Assembly (NCBI RefSeq): GCF_017873965.1
Contig: NZ_JAGGKT010000012.1
Location: 1 to 64,000, forward strand
Source of the DNA: Ammoniphilus resinae
GTDB taxonomy: Bacteria > Bacillota > Bacilli > Aneurinibacillales > RAOX-1
Length of the DNA stretch: 64,000 nt
Direction of reading: 5' to 3'
In this document: positions 49,487-58,530 of the stretch, piece by piece
How the letters are laid out: every line of letters begins with the position of its first letter
How positions within the stretch are numbered: the stretch's first letter is position 1
The notes under the pieces: generated by a model
What the model was told of the DNA's origin: nothing
Seen by the model: the letters and a program-made list of their open reading frames with translations, nothing else
Databases searched by the model: none
Made by a program: the position numbers and the translations under genes

Positions 49487-50998
49487 TCAATCAATAATCC
49501 GATCAATCATCACAGCAACTTCGGCACGGGAAACAAAAGCGTTCGGTCGATAGCTGCCATCTTTATATCCCGTGACAACTCCTGCTTTTTGCAGCTCAAT
49601 TATTTCTTTTTTCGCCCAATGGGAATCCACATCCCACATTGACACGGATCCTTTTATGGAGGAATCACTGAACTTGAAGCAGCGATCGAGGATCACTGCC
49701 AATTCTGCACGCGTAATCGGTCTTTTCGGCTGGAATGTTTGATCCGGATAGCCTGTCACCATACCGTAACTTGCCATGGTTTGGATGGCTTCGGCAGACC
49801 AACGAGAGGTATTGATATCTTGGAAATATATCTCATCCTTCGGTTGGAATTTCATCAAGCGCAGCAATAAGGCCGTCACTTCTTCACGAGAAATACTTTG
49901 GTTTGGGCGGAAGGTCGCATCCTGATACCCCTTAATAATTCCCTGGTCTGCGATATCCACGATTTCTTCATTTGCCCAGTGTTGGGAAATATCTCTGAAA
50001 AGGGGTGTTTCTCCACTCAATGCTGTCCAAAGAGCAGGGTCCTCTTGACCCAAGTGCCAGGCTCCCCAGCCGCGCAAATCATATTGATCAACAAGTCTTA
50101 TTTTCTCCATCAGGGTTTTTGCATTATCAAACCAAACCGTATAGTTCTGGTTGTTCGAACCTTTGAAGCTTGCTGTCATCGATCCCGTTTTTGCATCATA
50201 AACGGCTTTTCCATTGGACTTCTCCAGTAACTTCATGGTGTTTGAATAGAAAAGACCATCGCCTTTAATCTGTTCGGTCCAATAACGGCCATATAGAGGC
50301 AGGCCGAGCACTAACTTTTTTGAATCAATCTTTGTAACCATATATTTTAGCGACTTTTCAACCCAGTTGACGCTTGCCACAGGTCCCACTGGACCACCTG
50401 GATAGCTTTGATCATAGGCCATGATATAAACATGGTCGACTAATTTTCCTATGGATTCATAATCATATGAACCTATCCAACCTCGTGTTGTATTGGATTG
50501 GGCGGGGGCAACTGCGATGGTGACGGTTTTCCCATGTGGATGTAATTTTTGGGTTAACTGCTTGACAAAATCGGTTTGCAAATTACGTTCTGCCGCTGTT
50601 AAATTCTCAATATCCAGATCGACCCCATCTAAATCATATTGCAGTACTGCATTAGCGATTTGTTCAGCGAGTTGATCCTTATTCTTCATTGCCTTAATTC
50701 CAAGCTGTTGATCCCAATGATTGCTAATAAAAGGAGTAATTCGATAACCCTTTTGGTGGGCATACTTTACAAAATCACGGTCAACACTTGTCAGCAGTTT
50801 TCCATCCTGTGAGAGATTAAAATAATTGGGAGCTAGCGTTCCTACCAATCCGTTTGTTTTTTCCAATTGTTTTTTATATGTACTAGAATTAGCACCAAAT
50901 AAATAAATAATATTATTGTGTTCTGGCGCTTGGGCGGAGGCGGATCCTATTGTCAGTAATAAAGTCAGGATCATCACCAAACTCAAACATCTCTTCAT
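49487..50998 (-). CDS. Exported GH18-family glycosidase with three SLH domains
   Basis: 503 residues: signal peptide (1-22, cleaved after ASA), GH18 domain with DLDGVDLDIEN (catalytic Glu131), then three S-layer-homology modules near 330-375, 390-440 and 455-503 (ANEEIVDIADQGIIKGYQDA-type). GH18 enzymes cleave chitin or peptidoglycan N-acetylglucosamine bonds; SLH modules anchor the protein to the cell wall. AAAGGGAGAGCGAG on the minus strand places the start at 50998. It may act in cell-wall or spore-cortex remodelling. Confidence 0.9.
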   Translation of the reverse strand: MKRCLSLVMILTLLLTIGSASAQAPEHNNIIYLFGANSSTYKKQLEKTNGLVGTLAPNYFNLSQDGKLLTSVDRDFVKYAHQKGYRITPFISNHWDQQLGIKAMKNKDQLAEQIANAVLQYDLDGVDLDIENLTAAERNLQTDFVKQLTQKLHPHGKTVTIAVAPAQSNTTRGWIGSYDYESIGKLVDHVYIMAYDQSYPGGPVGPVASVNWVEKSLKYMVTKIDSKKLVLGLPLYGRYWTEQIKGDGLFYSNTMKLLEKSNGKAVYDAKTGSMTASFKGSNNQNYTVWFDNAKTLMEKIRLVDQYDLRGWGAWHLGQEDPALWTALSGETPLFRDISQHWANEEIVDIADQGIIKGYQDATFRPNQSISREEVTALLLRLMKFQPKDEIYFQDINTSRWSAEAIQTMASYGMVTGYPDQTFQPKRPITRAELAVILDRCFKFSDSSIKGSVSMWDVDSHWAKKEIIELQKAGVVTGYKDGSYRPNAFVSRAEVAVMIDRIID

Positions 50999-51171
50999 CT
51001 CGCTCTCCCTTTTTCCTATATTTTTTCTATTAAACCTTTCTATTCTATGATAATGGACAAGGTTAGGTAATTCAGCAGGTAAAAATAGGGAAAGGTGAGG
51101 TAGCAAGGAATTTGCAGAAAAAAAGAGGTAAAAGTTTTAAGCCTGTACATATAATGTGGTGAGGTGAGAGG

Positions 51172-51507
51172 ATGAAAGAGCAGGGAAAATCCAATTTTGT
51201 GCAGGCGGCGACACTATTTTTTTTAATTGTAAATATTTGTTTGGGGATGCTGCTGTTTGTTCCGGATCATTATGATCCACGTAAGATTCTAATTGAGGCC
51301 GAAGAACAGGCAAACCCAACTCCGGTAAGTTCTATAGCTGAACCGCAAATGCTCCTTGAATGGAGGCTAGTAGATCGGTACAGGGATGGGGAATGGTCTG
51401 TCGAAAAGTATAGGGAATATGAAAAATATGTAGACACCAACGGGAAAATGGTGAGGGAAATTCCAACGGATCATTATAATTTTTTACGTTATTGGCGATA
51501 CCCATAA
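51172..51507 (+). CDS. Unknown single-pass membrane protein
   Basis: 111 residues with one N-terminal helix (about 10-30, AATLFFLIVNICLGMLLFVP) and an extracytoplasmic, charged remainder with the Tyr/Arg-rich repeat-like RLVDRYRDGEWSVEKYREYEKY. GTGAGGTGAGAGG precedes the ATG. No family recognised. The next gene starts 51 bp after. Confidence 0.6.
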   Translation: MKEQGKSNFVQAATLFFLIVNICLGMLLFVPDHYDPRKILIEAEEQANPTPVSSIAEPQMLLEWRLVDRYRDGEWSVEKYREYEKYVDTNGKMVREIPTDHYNFLRYWRYP

Positions 51508-51557
51508 AATTATGGTAAAATTTTTGGATGAAAGGTATCTGTAAGGAGGAAGACGAA

Positions 51558-51776
51558 ATGGATACAGAAAATAAAGTACAAGTAGCCATGGCAAAGCGTT
51601 CAGAAGTGAAAGCATTTGAGGAATTTGTCAGGGAAAGCCGGAATGCGGTTTGGTACTCAAATTATGTCGCTTATGTACAAAAGTTGGAAAAGGAGGATCC
51701 TTCTCTTACGGAGGCTTCTGACCTGACTAAAGAACAATTAAAGAGGAAGCTCCAGGGTTATATTGCATATCGATAA
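51558..51776 (+). CDS. Small unknown protein
   Basis: 72 residues, helical, Glu/Lys-rich (SEVKAFEEFVRESRNAVWYSNYVAYVQKLEKEDP). AAGGAGGAAGACG gives the ATG at 51558; an ATG at 51528 is before that site. No motif recognised. A 19-bp perfect hairpin follows directly. Confidence 0.55.
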   Translation: MDTENKVQVAMAKRSEVKAFEEFVRESRNAVWYSNYVAYVQKLEKEDPSLTEASDLTKEQLKRKLQGYIAYR

Positions 51777-51782
51777 TTCTAA

Positions 51783-51825
51783 ATTATACATAAAAACGCC
51801 GTTTTGCGGCGTTTTTATGTATAAT
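51783..51825. terminator. 19-bp perfect hairpin terminator that carries a -10 box
   Basis: Positions 51783-51801 pair perfectly with 51807-51825 around TTTTG. The T run and T-rich arm fit a terminator in either direction. The right end TATAAT (51820-51825) could be the -10 of the GNAT gene beginning at 51866. Confidence 0.85.
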
Positions 51826-51865
51826 AGAGAAAATTGACCGAGGTAAATGGGAAGGATGGTATCCC

Positions 51866-52366
51866 TTGAATATGGAACTCAGGACAAAAATTCATGCGGA
51901 AGAGGTCGCTCGAATGTTGGAGTATTGGATCAAGGAACCTGCCTTGCAGAAGCATGAAGAGCATTGTGAATGGCTTGAAGATACAATATTCCACGTCAAG
52001 GATCCAATGACGGATGTAACATCAAAGCTGCAGCTCCCTCCTGATTATCTTTTCTATATGATTTATGTCAGTAACAAACATGTTGGATTTGTGGAAGCAT
52101 TCTCCAGGCCTTTCGATTTTCACGGTCTTTCTATTGATATTACATCGATTTGTATTTTCAAGGAATTTCGCGGGAAGGGATATGTAAGGCAGGCATTGCA
52201 AATGCTGATTGCGCAATTATTTGATACATTCTCAAACGCAAGACATATCAGCTGTCAAACCAGCCTGGATAATAAAGCAATGGTGAAGCATTTGCGGGAA
52301 CTCGGCTTTGTTGTGAAAGAAACCACCAAAATTGGTGAAATATTCCTATTTGAAAGAGAAAAATAG
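51866..52366 (+). CDS. GNAT family N-acetyltransferase
   Basis: About 166 residues (TTG 51866 or ATG 51872). SICIFKEFRGKGYVRQALQML is the acetyl-CoA-binding loop, followed by NKAMVKHLRELGFVVKETTK, the usual GNAT end. Acceptor unknown. AAGGATGG at 51852-51859 suits TTG better than ATG, but the choice is open. Monocistronic. Confidence 0.83.
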   Translation: MNMELRTKIHAEEVARMLEYWIKEPALQKHEEHCEWLEDTIFHVKDPMTDVTSKLQLPPDYLFYMIYVSNKHVGFVEAFSRPFDFHGLSIDITSICIFKEFRGKGYVRQALQMLIAQLFDTFSNARHISCQTSLDNKAMVKHLRELGFVVKETTKIGEIFLFEREK

Positions 52367-52398
52367 ATGCACAGGGAATGACCTGGGGCATCTTTTTT
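52365..52398 (+). terminator. Terminator after the GNAT gene
   Basis: GATGCACAGG pairs imperfectly with CCTGGGGCATC, followed by T6. It starts inside the gene's stop codon. Confidence 0.7.
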
Positions 52399-52458
52399 GT
52401 TGTTTACCAATTTATGTTATAATAAATGGATGATCAAATGATGATGGGATAGATCAAG

Positions 52459-55299
52459 ATGATGATCCTTCACGGAGCCTATGTTTCAGAAAAAATGACT
52501 GACGAATACGTATTTAAGGTGTGGATGGAAGAAAAAGGACTTGTCATCGATCTTCCAGTTCAGCTAAGAGAACTGCTGGAGGATCTGCAACCCGGTGGAG
52601 AAAACGAGGTTCTGTTACTTCCCCGGATTCGACTTGCAGAAGGTTTAATGATTCTTTCGACTTATAGCTTGGCGCATGCGGAAGAGCTTCAATTCTGGAT
52701 CCAACTTTTTTCCTGGACGAACGCTTTGGCAGCAGAAGGACGGTTTTTTCCCGATCTGATTCATGAGGATGAAAATTTTTATGCTAAGTGGACTTTTGAT
52801 CCTTCTGACCCCAAGGTAAAGGAAGAGTTGGAGGATTGGGCAAGGCGAAGCAAAGATTTTCTTCCTGTAGAGCAACGAAGGAAAAAAGTGATGGATTTTG
52901 TGGAAGATGTGCTAGACAGTTTTATTCGCCTTGTCATCAATACTCGTATTTCTTTAAATCATAGCGAGCTTGGCCGGTTGTTAAAGTTTAAGCCCTTTTA
53001 TTTGCATGAAGAGTGGCTTCATCGTCTTTGTATGGAAGAATATCTTCCCGGGAGTGGCCGAAGATGGGCAGAAATGTTCACGCAAATGAGTGGATGGGGC
53101 AAGGGAAAAGCAGTGGATGAGGGGCAGGTGCTGGGAAAATTGTGCTTGCGGGTTGAACCAGCACAGGATGATGATTCATGGAAAATTCGTTTTCTCTGGG
53201 TGAACCCTGAGGATCGTCTGCTGGAATGGGGACAATTGGAAACCGATGTGCTGCGGCATCAATTCATGCAAAAAATCACGGAGGTTGCCTCCACTTTCCC
53301 TGCTTTTGAAGATTGGCAGCATGTCCCTTTTTATTGTCGAATTACTTTAATTGAGGCTTATCGGTTTGTTAAGGAAGTAGCACCACAACTCCGCGCACAG
53401 GGGGTACTTGTCCTGGCTCCGCGCACATTGCTACAGCCTTCGCAAGGACGTGTCAAGGTTCGGTTGGAATTGCAGGAGTTTCCGGAACAGCATGTGGGCT
53501 CGCTTTCCCTACAGACCATTCTCCATTTCAACCTAAAGGCCTCATTAGGAGGACAGGAGCTTACAGCTGAAGAACTGGAACAATTAAAAACGAACCCTAA
53601 CCCATACTTGCGTGTAGGCGGGCAATGGGTGGAAGTGAATGGCAAGGAACTCTCAGAATCCTTACATTGGTTAGAGGAAAAGGGATCATCGCCGGCGCTT
53701 CCTTTACGAGATGTTCTGTATCTGAATGCGGAAAGAGAGGAGCAGTCCCTGCTCCCGGTGTGGATTGAGTCCATTGAAGTAAAGGATTGGCTTGAGGATT
53801 GGTTCCGTTTTATGAAAGAAGGTGTGCAGTTAAATCCTATTCCTACCCCGAAAAGTTTTCAAGGTATCTTAAGACCCTATCAGGAAATTGGCATGAGCTG
53901 GCTAATTGAACTGCGTAAATGGGGGATGGGGGCTTGTTTGTCTGATGATATGGGATTAGGGAAGACGATTCAGTTTCTTTCTTATCTTGCATACTGTAAG
54001 GAACACGATGAATTGAAGGGGCCCACCCTATTGATTTGTCCGACATCCGTACTCGGTAATTGGCAAAAGGAAATCGAACGATTTGTTCCAGACTTGAAGG
54101 TGTTTATCCATTATGGAGCAGATCGTTTGAATGGAGAGGACTTTAAGCAAGCGATCATGGAGAAGGATCTTGTGGTGACCACGTATTCTTTGATCCATCG
54201 CGATTTTCTGTTTTTTATGGGCATTCCATGGGACACGATCACGCTTGATGAAGCCCAGCATATTAAAAATCCACAGACCCTGCAAGCCAAAGCAATCCGC
54301 AAACTAGCTGGGGAGCATCGCATTGCTCTAACAGGTACACCAGTTGAGAATCGCTTGGCGGAATTTTGGGCGATTTTCGATTTCTTGAACCATGGGTTGC
54401 TCGGGAGTTTTTCTAGTTTTCGCCGGGAATTTATTAACCCGGTGGAAAAGGAACAAGATAAAGGGCGTTTGGAGACACTAAAACGGTTAACTAAACCTTT
54501 GTTTTTACGTAGAACGAAAAATGACCCGGCGATTTTACTTGATCTTCCGGAAAAAATAGAGTCCAAAGAATTTTGCATGTTAACACATGAGCAGGCCGTA
54601 CTTTACCAGCGGGTCGTCGATGAACTGATGACACAGGAAAAGCAGGCAACGGGAATGGAGAGAAGAGGGTTGATCTTGGCTTCAATTTCCAGATTAAAGC
54701 AGATTTGCAACCATCCACAGCTCTTTTTGAAGGATGCCTTGTTTAAGCCGGAACGGTCAGGGAAATTAAACCGGTTGCTGGATATGACAGGGGAAATGCT
54801 GGCAGAAGGGGATCGTATGCTGATTTTCACCCAGTTTGCAAAAATGGGAGAGCTACTGAAAAGCACATTAGAAAAGTCTCTAGGTGTTCCAGTGCTGTTC
54901 CTGCATGGGGGAGTTGTGAAAAAGCGGCGCGATGAAATGATCGAGGAGTTTCAGGAAAAGGAACAGGGACCGCCTATTTTTGTCCTTTCGCTTAAAGCGG
55001 GCGGAATCGGGGTCAACTTAACGAGGGCGAATCGGGTGATACACTTTGATCGCTGGTGGAATCCAGCAGTGGAAAATCAAGCTACCGATCGTGCCTATCG
55101 CTTGGGGCAAACCCGCACAGTGCAGGTACACAAGTTTATTACTTTGGGAACCATTGAAGAAAAAATCGATGAAATGATCGAGAGAAAAAAAGGCCTTGTC
55201 GAAGATATCATTGGTATGGGTGAAGGATGGGTCACAGAATTATCCACGAATGAATTGCAGGACCTGATCCTGCTTCGCCACCAACTTTTAGATGAATGA
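52459..55299 (+). CDS. ywqA: SNF2-family DEAD/DEAH helicase (YwqA-like)
   Basis: 946 residues. A large N-terminal region of the SNF2-associated type precedes the helicase core: DDMGLGKTIQ (Walker A), DEAQHIKN (Walker B), LTGTPVENR, then the C-terminal lobe FTQFAKMGELL, LKAGGIGVNLTRAN and ENQATDRAYRLGQTR. These proteins translocate on double-stranded DNA or act on protein-DNA complexes. It overlaps the SWIM-domain gene. The two match the B. subtilis ywqA-ywqB arrangement. The ATG at 52459 has only a weak ribosome site. Confidence 0.92.
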   Translation: MMILHGAYVSEKMTDEYVFKVWMEEKGLVIDLPVQLRELLEDLQPGGENEVLLLPRIRLAEGLMILSTYSLAHAEELQFWIQLFSWTNALAAEGRFFPDLIHEDENFYAKWTFDPSDPKVKEELEDWARRSKDFLPVEQRRKKVMDFVEDVLDSFIRLVINTRISLNHSELGRLLKFKPFYLHEEWLHRLCMEEYLPGSGRRWAEMFTQMSGWGKGKAVDEGQVLGKLCLRVEPAQDDDSWKIRFLWVNPEDRLLEWGQLETDVLRHQFMQKITEVASTFPAFEDWQHVPFYCRITLIEAYRFVKEVAPQLRAQGVLVLAPRTLLQPSQGRVKVRLELQEFPEQHVGSLSLQTILHFNLKASLGGQELTAEELEQLKTNPNPYLRVGGQWVEVNGKELSESLHWLEEKGSSPALPLRDVLYLNAEREEQSLLPVWIESIEVKDWLEDWFRFMKEGVQLNPIPTPKSFQGILRPYQEIGMSWLIELRKWGMGACLSDDMGLGKTIQFLSYLAYCKEHDELKGPTLLICPTSVLGNWQKEIERFVPDLKVFIHYGADRLNGEDFKQAIMEKDLVVTTYSLIHRDFLFFMGIPWDTITLDEAQHIKNPQTLQAKAIRKLAGEHRIALTGTPVENRLAEFWAIFDFLNHGLLGSFSSFRREFINPVEKEQDKGRLETLKRLTKPLFLRRTKNDPAILLDLPEKIESKEFCMLTHEQAVLYQRVVDELMTQEKQATGMERRGLILASISRLKQICNHPQLFLKDALFKPERSGKLNRLLDMTGEMLAEGDRMLIFTQFAKMGELLKSTLEKSLGVPVLFLHGGVVKKRRDEMIEEFQEKEQGPPIFVLSLKAGGIGVNLTRANRVIHFDRWWNPAVENQATDRAYRLGQTRTVQVHKFITLGTIEEKIDEMIERKKGLVEDIIGMGEGWVTELSTNELQDLILLRHQLLDE

Positions 55300-55312
55300 A
55301 AGGAAAACTGGG

Positions 55313-55978
55313 ATGAACGGGAGAAGTCAAGGATCACTTAGCGAACAATGGAATAGATATTGGGATGAGCTGAATCATGATTCTCCCCGGAAAAAAGGGG
55401 GCACGATTCAATCGCTCGTTATTGATGAAGGGAAAATCCTGGCCACGGTATGCGGGTTGGATTGTGAGGAGTCAGCCATTTATGCTGATCCATTGTCTGA
55501 TCCGGAAATCGAGAACATTCTCCAGGATCTATATGAAAACCGTTCTATCTTATTGCAGATTTACCGGGGAAAAATCGATACAGAGGAACTTCGGGAGTAC
55601 GGGCATCGATTTGGTTTAGAGATCCCTCCGTTGCATACGACCTGCACTTGCCAAGCCCCTGTTGTTCCTTGCGGACATCTTCAATCTGTTGTACGTGCCG
55701 CGGGGGAGGTTTTTTCCAAGGATTTGCTGCAATTCCTGCGGTTTAGGGGGATCAAGGAGAGCCAGATTTTTGCATGGCTTTCCAAGCAGAAGGAGCCAGG
55801 TGAAAGTGGTTGGACAGGGACTACAGATTTCGGATTAATTCCTCTTCCATCTCGAACATCGGAAGCAGGGAAGTGGATGGAGGAAGGCCCACCCCCGTTT
55901 TGGACCTCTTCCTTTTCGTTTCCACAAATGATGAGAGAGATTTACGGGAAGGTAAGGGAGGAAGCGAGGAAAAAATAG
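55313..55978 (+). CDS. ywqB: SWIM-type zinc finger protein (YwqB-like)
   Basis: 221 residues from ATG 55313, with AAAGGA upstream; an ATG at 55292 inside the helicase gene is an alternative. A CxC...CGH pattern (TTCTCQAPVVPCGH) is the SWIM zinc motif. It is encoded directly after the SNF2-like helicase, as in other Bacillales, and probably works with it on DNA or protein complexes. Confidence 0.82.
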   Translation: MNGRSQGSLSEQWNRYWDELNHDSPRKKGGTIQSLVIDEGKILATVCGLDCEESAIYADPLSDPEIENILQDLYENRSILLQIYRGKIDTEELREYGHRFGLEIPPLHTTCTCQAPVVPCGHLQSVVRAAGEVFSKDLLQFLRFRGIKESQIFAWLSKQKEPGESGWTGTTDFGLIPLPSRTSEAGKWMEEGPPPFWTSSFSFPQMMREIYGKVREEARKK

Positions 55979-56087
55979 GCGCATAGGTATTGCTCCCTCT
56001 AGGCTGGTGTCGTTACATTCCTATCACGGTCCACATAACTTATATAGACTAAAATTTATAGACCAAAACCTAAGGAGTTGTTAGTGA

Positions 56088-56681
56088 ATGGAAAATAATC
56101 CTCAAATGCCACCTATGCCATCTAACCCCTCGGTCCATCCCGTCAACCCACCGATGATGCCGAACATGGAGATGTCTCCCATGATGCCAAAGCCCATGGA
56201 CAACATGCCAATACCCAATTCCATGATGAATCAACCAATGATGCCCAACCAAATGATGAATATACCACCAATGGCACAGGAAGAACATCACATGATGAAT
56301 CAACCGATGATGCCAAAAATGCCCAAAATGCCAAATAAGATGAATATGGTACCACTCTTAAAGCACCATCCGATGAAAAAGCCGGGTTCTTCCAAACATG
56401 AAATGAAGCTGCAATTTCATATGGAGAAGTTGTCCTACTACACCAATAAATGCCACAAACACAAACACCATCGACCGAAATATCATTACTACATGAAAAA
56501 GAGGAAATACCACCAGGATAAATGTCATTACTATATGAACAAGTGTGGCATGCATGATTCTTACGGTTCGGGTTCTTACTATGAGTCCAGTATGTCCTCT
56601 TCAAGTAAACATGGCTGTCACTCCCACAAACAGTATGATTCTTGCATGCCGCATCATCATTATGGATCATGTTGTGACTGA
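56088..56681 (+). CDS. Met/Pro/His/Cys-rich coat-like protein
   Basis: 197 residues of two halves. Residues 1-95 are almost pure Met, Pro and Asn with imperfect repeats (MMNQPMMPNQMMN, MMNQPMMPKMPKMP). Residues 96-197 are rich in His, Tyr, Lys and Cys (KCHKHKHHRPKYHYY, KCHYYMNKCG, GCHSHKQYDSC, SCCD). The pattern is like spore coat proteins, and Met, His and Cys all bind soft metals such as copper. AAGGAG lies 10-13 nt upstream. A near-perfect terminator follows. No close named family recognised. Confidence 0.7.
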   Translation: MENNPQMPPMPSNPSVHPVNPPMMPNMEMSPMMPKPMDNMPIPNSMMNQPMMPNQMMNIPPMAQEEHHMMNQPMMPKMPKMPNKMNMVPLLKHHPMKKPGSSKHEMKLQFHMEKLSYYTNKCHKHKHHRPKYHYYMKKRKYHQDKCHYYMNKCGMHDSYGSGSYYESSMSSSSKHGCHSHKQYDSCMPHHHYGSCCD

Positions 56682-56696
56682 TACTTCAAGAAAGAG

Positions 56697-56737
56697 AAGC
56701 TTAACCCAAGCGCGGCGATCTTGGGTTAAGCTTTTTC
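56697..56737 (+). terminator. Terminator after the Met-rich gene
   Basis: AAGCTTAACCCAAG pairs perfectly over 14 bp with CTTGGGTTAAGCTT, followed by TTTCT. Confidence 0.9.
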
Positions 56738-56794
56738 TGTGTTCTGGTCTACTCCTATCTCTACCTTTATAAAATAAAGAAAGGGGGTGTAGGG

Positions 56795-57733
56795 ATGAGG
56801 GTAAATGCTATTTTTGAAGGAGGGGGGATTCGAGGGCTTGCTTTTCTTGGGGCAATCGAACAAATGGAGGCCTTTGGTTATGAATGGGGGCAGCTAGCGG
56901 GCACTTCCGCGGGTTCAATTATGGCGACATTACTTGCTGCAGGATATAAAGGCAAAGAAATTACAGAGAGGTTACTCCAATTCCCTTTTAATCAGATTGA
57001 AAAGAAAACAGGGATTGGCAAGTTCCCGTTGTTTGGACCTTGGCTCTGTTTGGCTTTTCATAATGGTTTGTATAATCCCATCATATTAGAACAGTGGATA
57101 CATCAATTGCTGCGGGAAAAGGGGATAACGACTTTTGCCGACTTGCCTCCAAACAAATTGAAAGTAACGATCACCGATCTCACTGCGAATCGAATGTCTA
57201 TATTGCCTGACGACCTCGCATTTTACCAAACAGACCCCGCCACCTTTCCTGTTGCCACCGCAGTTCGGATGAGCTGCAGTATTCCCTACATTTTAAGACC
57301 ATTAAAATTAAATGGAAATGTAATTGTTGATGGTGCAGTGCTGAGTAAGTATCCTATTTGGATTTTCGATACAACAGATGTGCCGAAATGGCCAACTTTC
57401 GGTTTTCGTCTATCCGGTCCAGAATTCATTCAACAACCTAAAAAAATAGCTGGGCCGTTAGACCTTAGTATTGCCTTAATTCGTACAATGATGGATTTCC
57501 ACGATCAACGGCATTTGGATTCGCACAGTGCTGTAAGAACGATTTTTATCAAAGGGATTAAATTGCGAACAACGGATTTTTACTTGACAGAAGAAGATAA
57601 GCTGGAGCTGATTGAACTGGGCAGGAAATCCACCCAGAACTTCCTGCGAGATTGGAATTTCCAGAAATATATACAAACATATTGGGCGTTGGATAAAGTT
57701 GTAAATCTAAATACGAAGGGTGGTTACAAATAA
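56795..57733 (+). CDS. Patatin-like phospholipase family protein
   Basis: 312 residues. GGGIRG (9-14) is the oxyanion loop, Ser38 in GTSAGS is the nucleophile and Asp179 in VDGA is the partner of the catalytic dyad. Patatins hydrolyse acyl groups from phospholipids or other lipids. AAAGGGGGTG precedes the ATG. Its stop codon forms the left end of an AACGGAA palindrome. Physiological role unknown. Confidence 0.9.
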   Translation: MRVNAIFEGGGIRGLAFLGAIEQMEAFGYEWGQLAGTSAGSIMATLLAAGYKGKEITERLLQFPFNQIEKKTGIGKFPLFGPWLCLAFHNGLYNPIILEQWIHQLLREKGITTFADLPPNKLKVTITDLTANRMSILPDDLAFYQTDPATFPVATAVRMSCSIPYILRPLKLNGNVIVDGAVLSKYPIWIFDTTDVPKWPTFGFRLSGPEFIQQPKKIAGPLDLSIALIRTMMDFHDQRHLDSHSAVRTIFIKGIKLRTTDFYLTEEDKLELIELGRKSTQNFLRDWNFQKYIQTYWALDKVVNLNTKGGYK

Positions 57734-57753
57734 CGGAAAAATTTTCCGTTATT
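57729..57753. repeat. AACGGAA palindrome between patatin and Hsp20 genes
   Basis: AATAACGGAAAA and TTTTCCGTTATT are perfectly complementary around one A. It contains the patatin stop codon and touches the end of the convergent hsp20 gene, consistent with a bidirectional terminator. Same family as at 17.2-17.4 and 32.4 kb. Confidence 0.85.
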
Positions 57754-58270
57754 ATATCTCTGTCACGACATAGACAAGCCCTGTGTCTGAATTCGACCCT
57801 TTTGTAAACTGTAGTTCAAGAATTCCATCGCGATACTTCGTTTTTACTTTGTTAGACAATACTTCATCAGGTAAAGTGACCTCCCGAATAAACTTCCCGT
57901 ATGTCCTCTCACGCTGGATTAAGAAGTCAGAAAGGTCATGTTGCTTCGTTTTTCCCTTAATGTAAAGCTTTTTGCCATCGCGCAGGGCGACTTTCAAGCT
58001 GTTCCGATCAAGTCCTGGCAATTCACAGCTAACTATAATTTTACCTAAGGTTTGAAAGAGATCTAGTGGGGGATGCAAAGCCGTTTCCTTAACAGTCTCT
58101 GAAGTTTTTTCAGCTGTGACAGGAGGCTCCCACTGACTCATTTGCTGCCAAAAGGGTTGGTTAAAGAACTTTTCCAGTTCAGGCAAATGACCCCAAGGAT
58201 TTTCACCCAAATGAGAAATCCGCCCAGTAGCTTGCTGCAACTGTCGCATGGCATCATGAAAATGCTTCAT
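57752..58270 (-). CDS. Hsp20/alpha-crystallin family small heat-shock protein
   Basis: 172 residues. The alpha-crystallin domain (about residues 75-165) has IIVSCELPGLDRNSLKVALRDG and the FIREVTLPDEV strand before a C-terminal ELQFTKG. It holds unfolded proteins for other chaperones, or coats spores (CotM-like). AGAGGAGGG on the minus strand precedes the ATG at 58270. Convergent with the patatin gene. Confidence 0.85.
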   Translation of the reverse strand: MKHFHDAMRQLQQATGRISHLGENPWGHLPELEKFFNQPFWQQMSQWEPPVTAEKTSETVKETALHPPLDLFQTLGKIIVSCELPGLDRNSLKVALRDGKKLYIKGKTKQHDLSDFLIQRERTYGKFIREVTLPDEVLSNKVKTKYRDGILELQFTKGSNSDTGLVYVVTEI

Positions 58271-58336
58271 TCGTTTATCCCTCCTCTAGTCAGGATATTC
58301 AGGGTAGGCGTTCGTGGTTTATATTTTTCTACGATC

Positions 58337-58435
58337 GGGGGTCAGACTCAGTCGAAAGTTACCGAATCAATAATCTTGCAAAGATCAGGCCAGATTAATC
58401 GCCTGTTCGACATATTTCGGCTGAGGTCTGTCCCC
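58337..58435. repeat. REP/BIME-like inverted repeat pair
   Basis: GGGGGTCAGACTCAGTCGAA (58337-58356) and, on the opposite strand, GGGGACAGACCTCAGCCGAA (58435-58416) are near-identical in inverted orientation, about 60 bp apart. Such GGGGTCAGAC-type palindromes are associated with REP-associated tyrosine transposases (RAYT/TnpA-REP). No transposase gene lies nearby. It occupies most of the 58271-58530 gap. Confidence 0.6.
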
Positions 58436-58530
58436 TAAAGGACTAGAATTCTATCACATTATATGATAGGTTTATATAAAAACTAATGACTTTTCAAAGT
58501 GTGATTCAAAAATAGGAGATGAGCATTAAG

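Noticed and set aside
54028-54578. Minus-strand frames inside the SNF2 gene (54028-54285, 54111-54578)
   Set aside because: Antisense to conserved helicase motifs with no independent support.
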